Part shown: in pieces, positions 7,715-13,492 of the stretch
Layout: the number at the start of each line of letters is the position of its first letter
Position numbering within the stretch: position 1 is the stretch's first letter
Assembly (NCBI GenBank): GCA_947458575.1
Contig: CANHBE010000040.1
Location: 1 to 13,492 of the forward strand
Length of the DNA: 13,492 nt
From: Flavobacteriaceae bacterium
GTDB taxonomy: Bacteria; Bacteroidota; Bacteroidia; Flavobacteriales; Flavobacteriaceae
Reading direction: 5' to 3'
Notes under the pieces: generated by a model
The model's input: the letters and a program-made list of their open reading frames with translations, nothing else
The model's database searches: none
Told to the model about the DNA's origin: nothing
Program-made: the position numbers and the translations under genes

Positions 7715-9040
7715 TCATTTTTTACCGAGAACAGCGTTCATCGGGTTGGTTTTGTCTTCGATTGAATAACTTTCTATTCTCTCGTTGGCTTCAATCTCTT
7801 TTAAGGCTGCTTCCGCTTTTTCTTCCCGTTCAATTTGCGCGTCGATCATTCGTTTCAACGTTGCTTCTCGCTGTTCTTTTTCGTTGAGTTCAGCTGCAAT
7901 TTCTTCTTCTTTTTTGGTGACACCGATAATTATTCCCAGGGCAATGCACGTCATCCAAATAGAGCTACCTCCGCTACTTATTAATGGTAAAGTTTGTCCG
8001 GTTACCGGGAGCAATTCGACAGCTACCGACATATTGATTAGTGCTTGAAATACGATTGGGAATCCGAGTCCGACGACCACCAATTTCCCAAAAAGTGAAT
8101 TGGCTTTGTGTGCTGCCACAATAAAACGGAAGAACAGCAACATATATAATCCTAGGATAGTCAAGCCGCCTATAAGTCCGTATTCTTCAACGATAATGGC
8201 ATAGATAAAATCTGATGATGATTGCGGCAAGAAGTTTTTTTGAACACTTTTGCCGGGACCCAAACCTTGAATACCGCCTGAAGCTATTGCGATTTTAGCT
8301 TTTTCGATTTGATAATCATCTTCATCCGGCTTGTCTGTAGTATAATTCTCGAGTCGACTTTCCCAGGTCTTGACGCGGCTGAAGAAAGAAGAATCCGGAA
8401 AAACCTTACTTACCCAAACGAAGAATGTCAGCGCTACAATACCGGCAGCGATAATAACACCAATGTACTTTAGTGGATACTGGCCGATAAAAGCAAGCAT
8501 TAACACCATGGAAAACATTAATGCTGCAGTAGAAAAATTGGCCGGTAGGATAAAAATAAGAGTTATAAAAACAGGCAGCCATAATTCTAAGAAAGAGTTC
8601 TTTAAAGTAATGGGTGTGTCTCTTTTCTTTGATAAATACCGGGCTACAAATATCATCAAGACGATAAATGCCAGTGTTGAGGTTTGGAAGGTGATACCGA
8701 TGAATGGCACTTGAATCCATCGACTGGCGTTGGCACCAGCGATGACAGTTCCTTTAATCAAAGTATAACCCAAAAGCACCCAAACAACGGGCAAAGCCAC
8801 AATAGAGATTGCCCTGAAATAATGATACGGAACTTTGTGAATCCAGTAGATGATTGCAAATCCGATGCAAATGTGTGCAAAATGTTTCACCAAATAACCC
8901 AAAGTGTTTCCGGTACCGTGACCCATATAGGCGAGATTACTACTAGCGCTAAAAACCGGCATAAATGAAAACAAGGCTAATAGGGCCACGAATGTCCAGA
9001 TTACTTTGTCTCCTTTTAGGTTTTTAATTAATTGTAGCAT
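7715..9040 (-). CDS. ftsW: Peptidoglycan glycosyltransferase FtsW
   Basis: FtsW is the SEDS-family membrane polymerase that, paired with FtsI, builds septal glycan strands from lipid II. The 441-residue protein is strongly hydrophobic with about ten transmembrane segments from residue 12 to 375. It shows the family regions GPGKS (261-265), PQSSSDFIYAIIVEE (272-286) with the predicted catalytic Asp277, and PVTGQTLPLISSGGSS (345-360). FtsW rather than RodA is chosen because it sits inside the dcw cluster. After the last helix there is a 66-residue charged tail, rich in Glu, Lys and Ala and likely a coiled coil. The start codon is preceded by a run of short degenerate repeats and has no Shine-Dalgarno site. 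A 237-base spacer with a structured repeat separates it from murD. Confidence 0.97.
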   Translation of the reverse strand: MLQLIKNLKGDKVIWTFVALLALFSFMPVFSASSNLAYMGHGTGNTLGYLVKHFAHICIGFAIIYWIHKVPYHYFRAISIVALPVVWVLLGYTLIKGTVIAGANASRWIQVPFIGITFQTSTLAFIVLMIFVARYLSKKRDTPITLKNSFLELWLPVFITLIFILPANFSTAALMFSMVLMLAFIGQYPLKYIGVIIAAGIVALTFFVWVSKVFPDSSFFSRVKTWESRLENYTTDKPDEDDYQIEKAKIAIASGGIQGLGPGKSVQKNFLPQSSSDFIYAIIVEEYGLIGGLTILGLYMLLFFRFIVAAHKANSLFGKLVVVGLGFPIVFQALINMSVAVELLPVTGQTLPLISSGGSSIWMTCIALGIIIGVTKKEEEIAAELNEKEQREATLKRMIDAQIEREEKAEAALKEIEANERIESYSIEDKTNPMNAVLGKK

Positions 9041-9045
9041 TTTTT

Positions 9046-9089
9046 CAGTTGTCGGTTATCAGTTATCTGTTGTTGGTTGACGGTTGTTC
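9046..9089 (-). repeat. Degenerate short tandem repeats before ftsW start
   Basis: On the minus strand the last 50 bases before the ftsW ATG are a run of related 7-8 base units (ACAACCGTCAACC, ACAACAG, ATAACTG, ATAACCG, ACAACTG, then AAAAA-ATG), roughly consensus AtAACtG. The stretch is nearly free of T on the coding side, so the start codon would be unstructured and exposed. I recall similar runs ahead of start codons in flavobacterial genomes, but could not check this here. Confidence 0.55.
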
Positions 9090-9090
9090 G

Positions 9091-9126
9091 TCTTGTCTCT
9101 TGTTTATCTTCTCTTTTTCTAATCTA
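9091..9126. repeat. Purine-rich tract between murD and ftsW
   Basis: On the minus strand this stretch reads GATTAGAAAAAGAGAAG followed by ATAAACAAGAGACAAGA: AG-rich, with short repeated GA words. It resembles the tract at 7656-7712. It lies between the modular repeat (9157-9246) and the short repeats adjoining the ftsW start. No coding potential or terminator is visible. Confidence 0.35.
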
Positions 9127-9156
9127 CAATGTTGTTTCTATTTACCCTAAACCCTA

Positions 9157-9246
9157 GCCCTGATGGCAGCGGCATCCTTTTTTGGAACCCTTTCAGAGTT
9201 TGGAACTCTGAAAGGGTTGAAAAAAGATAGAGCGGACAGCAGGTTC
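9157..9246. repeat. Modular intergenic repeat element, copy 2
   Basis: The outer arms 9162-9181 and 9222-9240 match copy 1 at 20 of 20 and 17 of 19 bases. The inner part differs: a perfect 15-bp inverted repeat, AACCCTTTCAGAGTT (9186-9200) with 9204-9218, around a 3-base TGG loop. Beyond a small internal loop, a further CTTTTTT/AAAAAAG pairing joins the stem to the arms. It lies inside the dcw cluster between murD and ftsW. No T-run follows the hairpin on either strand, so read-through into ftsW is expected. Confidence 0.78.
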
Positions 9247-9277
9247 CCGGCTCCTGATCTTTCAACTGTGCTCCGGG

Positions 9278-10612
9278 CTATAGATTCTTTACGGCATATT
9301 TGAATTGATTGCCTCGGTCTTCATAATTTTGAAACAAATCAAAACTGGCGCAAGCGGGAGACAACAAAACTGTATCCCCTTTTTCGGCGAGGCGTTGGGC
9401 CATTTTGACTGCATCGCTCATGGAATCGACTTCGATCATGACATCGACTACATTTCCGAAAGCATCAATGATTTTTTTGTTATCGACACCAAGGCAGATA
9501 ATTGCTTTTACTTTTTCGTGCACCAAAGACATCAGCTCTTCATAGTCATTGCCTTTGTCGACGCCTCCGACAATCCAGACTGTTGGTCCGGTCATGCTGT
9601 CTAGCGCAAAAAACGTGGCGTTGACATTGGTCGCTTTGGAGTCATTGATGTACTGTACATTTTGAATTTTCAGCACTTTCTCTAAACGATGTTCAACACC
9701 TTGGAAATTAGACAAACTTTCTCTAATGGTTTCTTTGCGAATTTGCATCAGCTTTGCCACGGAGGTTGCTGCCATTGCGTTTTTCATATTGTGCTTTCCT
9801 TCGAGCGCAATATATTCGGTCTCCATGATGAATTCTTCTTCGTTGATAATTACTTCCATTTTGTTGTCTTTAAGATAAGCTCCTTTTTGAAACGTTTTTG
9901 TGATTGAAAAAGGAATTAATTGAGCATTTGTTTTGTTTTGTTTTAACCAGTTGCTGATGGCTTCATCATCGGCATCGTAGATGAAAAAATCATCTGCGTT
10001 TTGATTCATTGTTATTCTAAATTTTGAAGCGATATACTTTTCATATTGATATTCGTATCGATCTAGGTGATCCGGGCTGATATTGGTGAGTATGGCGATA
10101 TGCGGCTTATAATTGATGATGCCATCCAATTGAAAGCTGCTCAACTCGAGCACGTAGAAATCGAAGTTTTTCTCCGCAACTTGCCAGGCGAAGCTCTTTC
10201 CAATATTTCCCGCCAAGCCAACGTTCAGACCGCCTGATTTGAGCAGATGGTATGTCAGCATTGTTGTTGTTGTTTTTCCGTTGCTACCTGTGATCCCAAT
10301 AGTGATTGCTTTGGTGAAAGGAGCGGCAAACTCAATTTCTGAGATGACCGGAATTTTCCTTTCATGAAGCTTTTTGACGATTGGCGATTTGTCCGGAATT
10401 CCCGGGCTTTTCATAACTAGATTAGCATTCAGAATTTTGTCTTCAGTATGGGTTTCTTCTTCCCATTCGATATCATAATTTGTAAGAACTTTTTTGTACT
10501 CTTCCTTAATCTTTCCCATATCAGACACAAAAACTTTGTATCCTTCTTTTTTTCCAAGTATGGCTGTGCCTACGCCACTTTCTCCGCCACCGAGTATCAC
10601 TAATCTTTGCAT
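9278..10612 (-). CDS. murD: UDP-MurNAc-L-alanine--D-glutamate ligase MurD
   Basis: MurD adds D-glutamate to UDP-MurNAc-L-Ala in the cytoplasm, using ATP. The 444 residues show an N-terminal domain with LGGGESGVG (7-15) and MKSPGIP (67-73); the P-loop GITGSNGKTTTT (106-117); ELSSFQLD (156-163); SPDHLDRY (179-186) followed by K197, which aligns with the carbamylated lysine of the family; HRLEKV and YINDSKATN (321-329); and SPACASFDLFQNYEDRGNQF (418-437). The INDSKATN and SPACASFD motifs separate MurD from MurC, MurE and MurF. The ATG immediately follows the mraY stop (TAAATG), so the two genes are almost certainly translated from one message. Confidence 0.98.
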   Translation of the reverse strand: MQRLVILGGGESGVGTAILGKKEGYKVFVSDMGKIKEEYKKVLTNYDIEWEEETHTEDKILNANLVMKSPGIPDKSPIVKKLHERKIPVISEIEFAAPFTKAITIGITGSNGKTTTTMLTYHLLKSGGLNVGLAGNIGKSFAWQVAEKNFDFYVLELSSFQLDGIINYKPHIAILTNISPDHLDRYEYQYEKYIASKFRITMNQNADDFFIYDADDEAISNWLKQNKTNAQLIPFSITKTFQKGAYLKDNKMEVIINEEEFIMETEYIALEGKHNMKNAMAATSVAKLMQIRKETIRESLSNFQGVEHRLEKVLKIQNVQYINDSKATNVNATFFALDSMTGPTVWIVGGVDKGNDYEELMSLVHEKVKAIICLGVDNKKIIDAFGNVVDVMIEVDSMSDAVKMAQRLAEKGDTVLLSPACASFDLFQNYEDRGNQFKYAVKNL

Positions 10613-11839
10613 TTATCTTAATTTAAGCGTCACAATCGACAAGATGGCGAGGATAATTCCAACGATCCAGAATCGGGTCACAATTTTGCTTTCGTGATAT
10701 CCTTTTTTCTGATAATGATGATGTAGCGGCGACATGAGAAAAATTCTTCTCCCTTCGCCGAATCTTTTTTTAGTGTACTTAAAATAAGTGACTTGCATAA
10801 CAACAGAGAGATTCTCAGCTAAAAAGATTCCGCATAGCAGCGGTATCAGTAGTTCTTTTCGAACTGAAATAGCAAGAACTGCAATTACGCCACCAATAGT
10901 TAGACTTCCTGTATCACCCATAAAGACTGTCGCCGGATAAGAATTATACCACAGAAAACCTACTAATGCGCCTGCAAATGCAGCAATAAAAACAGTCATT
11001 TCTCCCGAATTTGGGATATACATGATATTGAGATAGCTTGAAAAAATAATGTTACCGGACACAAAAGTGAAAATACCCAAGGCAACTACTGATATGGCGG
11101 AAGTTCCAGCTGCGAGACCGTCGATGCCATCAGTAAGATTAGCTCCGTTGGAAACTGCTGTGATAATAAAAATTACGATTGGGATAAAGACCAACCATGC
11201 CCAACTTTGATAATCATCACCCATCCACGATAGTAATTCAGCGTAATCAAACTCATTGTTTTTAAAGAATGGAATGGTTGTCGCGGTTGATTTTTCGTCA
11301 GTTGCGAGTGCCGTAATTACATTCTCTTTTTGATTAATTGTTATCGTATTATCAGCACTTTTTCGGAGCGTTACTCCGGGATGTGAATACAAAACTGCTC
11401 CAACGATCAGACCCAATCCAACTTGACCGATTACTTTAAAGATTCCCTTGAGACCTTGTTTATCCTTTTTAAAGATTTTGATGTAGTCATCTATAAATCC
11501 GATGGTTCCCATCCACAGCGTAGTAACAATAAGCAGGATGATATAAATATTATTCAGTTTCGTAAATAAGAAGACCGGAATGAGTGTTGCGATGATGATG
11601 ATAAGTCCACCCATTGTTGGAGTTCCTGCTTTTTCATTTTGTCCGGCTAATCCTAATTCACGCACGGTTTCTCCCACTTGTTGATTGCGCAGAAAACCAA
11701 TAATTCGCTTTCCATAAATGGTCGAAATCATCAAGGAGAGGATGACAGCTAAAGCCGAACGAAAGGTGATATATTGAAATACTCCGGTTCCTGGAATATT
11801 CAGTGTCTTGTCTAGGTATTCAAATAAATAGTATAGCAT
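10613..11839 (-). CDS. mraY: Phospho-MurNAc-pentapeptide-transferase MraY
   Basis: MraY transfers phospho-MurNAc-pentapeptide from UDP to undecaprenyl phosphate in the inner membrane, forming lipid I. The protein is polytopic, with catalytic motifs at the cytoplasmic face: GTPTMGG (72-78), the Asp pair D117-D118 (GFIDDY), NLTDGIDGL (234-242), MGDTGS (307-312) and PLHHHY (371-376). I place the start at the ATG at 11839 (MLYYLFEYLD), giving 408 residues. The reading frame also extends upstream to a TTG at 11848, but that codon lies in a repeated AATTCCAA spacer word and the ATG product begins as I expect for flavobacterial MraY. The protein is about 48 residues longer than the E. coli enzyme (360), mainly through a polar insert at about 153-205. 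murD follows with no gap. Confidence 0.96.
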   Translation of the reverse strand: MLYYLFEYLDKTLNIPGTGVFQYITFRSALAVILSLMISTIYGKRIIGFLRNQQVGETVRELGLAGQNEKAGTPTMGGLIIIIATLIPVFLFTKLNNIYIILLIVTTLWMGTIGFIDDYIKIFKKDKQGLKGIFKVIGQVGLGLIVGAVLYSHPGVTLRKSADNTITINQKENVITALATDEKSTATTIPFFKNNEFDYAELLSWMGDDYQSWAWLVFIPIVIFIITAVSNGANLTDGIDGLAAGTSAISVVALGIFTFVSGNIIFSSYLNIMYIPNSGEMTVFIAAFAGALVGFLWYNSYPATVFMGDTGSLTIGGVIAVLAISVRKELLIPLLCGIFLAENLSVVMQVTYFKYTKKRFGEGRRIFLMSPLHHHYQKKGYHESKIVTRFWIVGIILAILSIVTLKLR

Positions 11840-11860
11840 AAATTCCAATATTTAGAAATC

Positions 11861-11890
11861 CAAATTCCAACAATTGCAATTTGGAATTTG
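11861..11890. repeat. AATTCCAA inverted repeat before mraY
   Basis: CAAATTCCAA (11861-11870) pairs perfectly with TTGGAATTTG (11881-11890) around a 10-base loop. A third copy of the word AATTCCAA lies at 11841-11848, next to the mraY ATG. The repeat fills most of the 60-base murE-mraY spacer. It lacks a T-run after the stem on the minus strand, and mraY must be expressed through it, so it is not read as a terminator. Confidence 0.5.
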
Positions 11891-11899
11891 ATTTTTCAG

Positions 11900-13363
11900 T
11901 TATTTCCCCAATTCGCTCAATAGTTCCTTTACAATTTTCATATCGTCAAAATCATAGCGAACGCCTTTTATTTCTTGATAAGTTTCATGCCCTTTACCCG
12001 CAATTAGAATAATATCGTTTGGTTGTGCTAGCTGACAAGCCGTCTTGATCGCCTGTTTTCGGTCGGTTATGGAAATTGACTTCTTGAAATTCTGCGGCTC
12101 TATTCCGCTTTCCATTTCAGCAATAATCGTCTCAGGATCTTCTGTTCTCGGATTATCAGATGTTATGATAACCTTATCGCTCAGGCTTGTTGCAATACCA
12201 GCCATAATAGGTCTTTTGGTCTTGTCACGATCTCCGCCACATCCAACGATAGTTATGAGTTGTTCGTTTTTGGTTCGAACATCATTAATTGTTCTGAGTA
12301 CATTCTCCAGCGCATCCGGTGTGTGTGCATAGTCTACAATGGCTGTAATCTTGTCGTTTGATATGATGTATTGGAATCTTCCAGAAACGCTTTCCAATTC
12401 AGAAAGCAAGCGAAGAACCTCCAAAGAATCGAGACCTAATTCGGTTGCAACTCCATAAATCGCCAACAAGTTATACGCATTGAATGTGCCAATAAGTCGC
12501 ACCCAAACTTCATTGTCATTAATTTTCATTAATAAGCCTGACATTTGACTTTCAAGAATCTGAGCTCGATAATTCGCGTATGATTTCAGTGCATACGTTA
12601 ATTTTCTGGCATTGGTATTTTGCAACATAACTGCACCATTCTTATCATCAATATTAACTAATGCAAAGGCAGTTTTAGGGAGAAAATCAAAGAAAGATTT
12701 CTTCACGTCGCGATATTCCGCAAACGTTGAATGATAGTCAAGATGGTCATGCGATAGATTTGTAAAAACCCCACCGGCAAATTGCAAAGCTTCAGTTCTT
12801 TTTTGATGAATTCCGTGTGAGCTAACTTCCATAAAACAATGCGTCACACCATGATCTACCATTTCGCGGAGAAAACGATTTATAGTAATTGAATCCGGAG
12901 TGGTATGAGTTGCTTTATGTTCGGCAACGTCTACCATTATCTTTACAGTGGAAAGCAGTCCAACTTTGTAACCTGCTTTTTGAAACAACTGATACAGCAG
13001 TGATGCTATGGTTGTTTTGCCATTTGTTCCTGTGACACCAACCAATTGGAGTTCTGAAGAAGGGTTTCCGAAGTAATTTGCTGCGATAAAAGCAAGTGCT
13101 TTGTTGGTATCTTTGACCTGGATGTAAGTAATACCCGAAGCAATCTCATCCGGAAAAGTGTCACATACGATTGCCACTGCTCCTTGCTCGATTGCCTTTT
13201 TGATAAAATCATGTCCATTTGACTGTATTCCACGAATGGCCACAAAAAGGTCATTTGATCCGATTTTTCTGGAATCGAAGTCGACGGAATGAACAGGAAT
13301 ATCTGTCGAGCCAATTACCGCCTCGATACTAACTTTGTACACTATTTCCCTTAAGGCAATCAC
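11900..13363 (-). CDS. murE: UDP-MurNAc-tripeptide synthetase MurE (meso-Dap type)
   Basis: MurE adds the third stem-peptide residue to UDP-MurNAc-L-Ala-D-Glu in the cytoplasm. The 487-residue sequence shows the N-terminal domain with DSRKI and GxxSNGHDF (30-53), the P-loop VTGTNGKTTIA (110-120), DHLDYH (206-211) and K221, which aligns with the carbamylated lysine. The C-terminal domain carries DYAHTPDAL (344-352), GCGGDRDKTKR (374-384), DNPR (403-406) and GKGHE (456-460). DNPR with GKGHE is the signature of enzymes selecting meso-diaminopimelate, so the wall is predicted to be Dap type. The start is a GTG whose GTGA overlaps the ftsI stop, so translation is coupled to ftsI. The N-terminus MIALREIVYKVSIEAV agrees with the family beginning. 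Confidence 0.97.
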   Translation of the reverse strand: MIALREIVYKVSIEAVIGSTDIPVHSVDFDSRKIGSNDLFVAIRGIQSNGHDFIKKAIEQGAVAIVCDTFPDEIASGITYIQVKDTNKALAFIAANYFGNPSSELQLVGVTGTNGKTTIASLLYQLFQKAGYKVGLLSTVKIMVDVAEHKATHTTPDSITINRFLREMVDHGVTHCFMEVSSHGIHQKRTEALQFAGGVFTNLSHDHLDYHSTFAEYRDVKKSFFDFLPKTAFALVNIDDKNGAVMLQNTNARKLTYALKSYANYRAQILESQMSGLLMKINDNEVWVRLIGTFNAYNLLAIYGVATELGLDSLEVLRLLSELESVSGRFQYIISNDKITAIVDYAHTPDALENVLRTINDVRTKNEQLITIVGCGGDRDKTKRPIMAGIATSLSDKVIITSDNPRTEDPETIIAEMESGIEPQNFKKSISITDRKQAIKTACQLAQPNDIILIAGKGHETYQEIKGVRYDFDDMKIVKELLSELGK

Positions 13364-13492
13364 GATAATTCAAGTATTATGGTTGATTTTTTATTGAAAG
13401 TTTGTCCGGGTTGGATTGACTGGGATTTAACTTTCCCAGATCCTTTTACTTTAATGTTTAACCCAAGATTTCCAAGCAGTGCAGCAGCATCC
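13360..13492 (-). CDS. ftsI: Penicillin-binding protein FtsI, C-terminal fragment (PASTA domain)
   Basis: Only the last 43 codons are in the window; the gene runs off the right end. The minus-strand frame reads DAAALLGNLGLNIKVKGSGK, then VKSQSIQPGQTFNKKSTIIL and ELS before a TGA. This is a typical PASTA repeat end: an Ala/Leu helix, a K-V-x-G-x-G-x-V strand, the S-I-Q-P-G turn and a final I-x-L-x-L strand. A PASTA-tailed transpeptidase directly upstream of murE is the standard Bacteroidota arrangement of FtsI (PBP3), the septal cross-linking enzyme that partners FtsW. The transpeptidase domain itself cannot be seen. The stop overlaps the murE GTG start by 4 bases. Confidence 0.85.
   Translation of the reverse strand, partial: DAAALLGNLGLNIKVKGSGKVKSQSIQPGQTFNKKSTIILELS

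Noticed and set aside
7571..7765. Plus-strand open frame across the ftsW-murG spacer
   Set aside because: It is AT-rich, hydrophobic by composition, overlaps both flanking genes and resembles no family I know.
9186..9218. Strong 15-bp hairpin read as an intrinsic terminator inside the dcw cluster
   Set aside because: The downstream sequence is CCAAAAAAGG on the minus strand and GAAAAAAG on the plus strand, so there is no U-tract on either side.
13476..13492. Right-edge sequence GCAGTGCAGCAGCATCC, similar to the arm of the modular repeat
   Set aside because: It is in frame as codons for the DAAALLG stretch of the FtsI PASTA domain, and the match is short and imperfect.
1..13492. CRISPR array, insertion sequence, prophage or defence system
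   Set aside because: No evenly spaced direct repeats, transposase, integrase or defence-type proteins are present; almost all the DNA is accounted for by core dcw genes.

Overview
The window is a block of the division and cell wall (dcw) cluster from a member of the Bacteroidota, most likely Flavobacterium or a close relative. The evidence is the gene order (ftsI-murE-mraY-murD-ftsW-murG-murC-ftsQ-ftsA-ftsZ with no ddl between murC and ftsQ), a PASTA tail on FtsI, a very long FtsZ, an MraY with an extra loop, AT-rich DNA with few clear Shine-Dalgarno sites, and a Bacteroidota-type promoter (TTG-N19-TAGTTTTG). The genus call is inferred from recognising the proteins, not from a database search. 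Every gene lies on the minus strand, so transcription runs from the right end to the left.

Layout in the direction of transcription: the last 43 codons of ftsI (PASTA domain) overlap murE by 4 bases. Then come mraY, murD directly abutting it, a 237-base spacer, ftsW, a 137-base spacer, murG, murC, ftsQ (4-base overlap with murC), ftsA (6-base gap) and ftsZ. A strong intrinsic terminator follows ftsZ. Next is a separate unit: a consensus-like promoter, a leader of about 170 bases carrying a structured repeat, a GatB/YqeY-domain gene, a tRNA-Arg(UCG) gene and a second intrinsic terminator near the left edge.

The genes form one pathway. MurC, MurD and MurE build the UDP-MurNAc peptide; the DNPR motif of MurE predicts meso-diaminopimelate. 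MraY and MurG make lipid I and lipid II. FtsW polymerises glycan with FtsI, which cross-links it. FtsQ, FtsA and FtsZ place this machinery at the septum.

No new defence, mobile or biosynthetic system is visible. The least explained material is in the spacers: two copies of a modular intergenic element with conserved outer arms and different inner hairpins (about 719-840 and 9157-9246), and short degenerate repeats just before ftsW and mraY. In the proteins, the points of interest are the FtsZ linker, which repeats a short hydrophobic-x-Phe-acidic-hydrophobic motif, and a PAYKRQ-type FtsZ tail peptide lying about 40 residues before the C-terminus.
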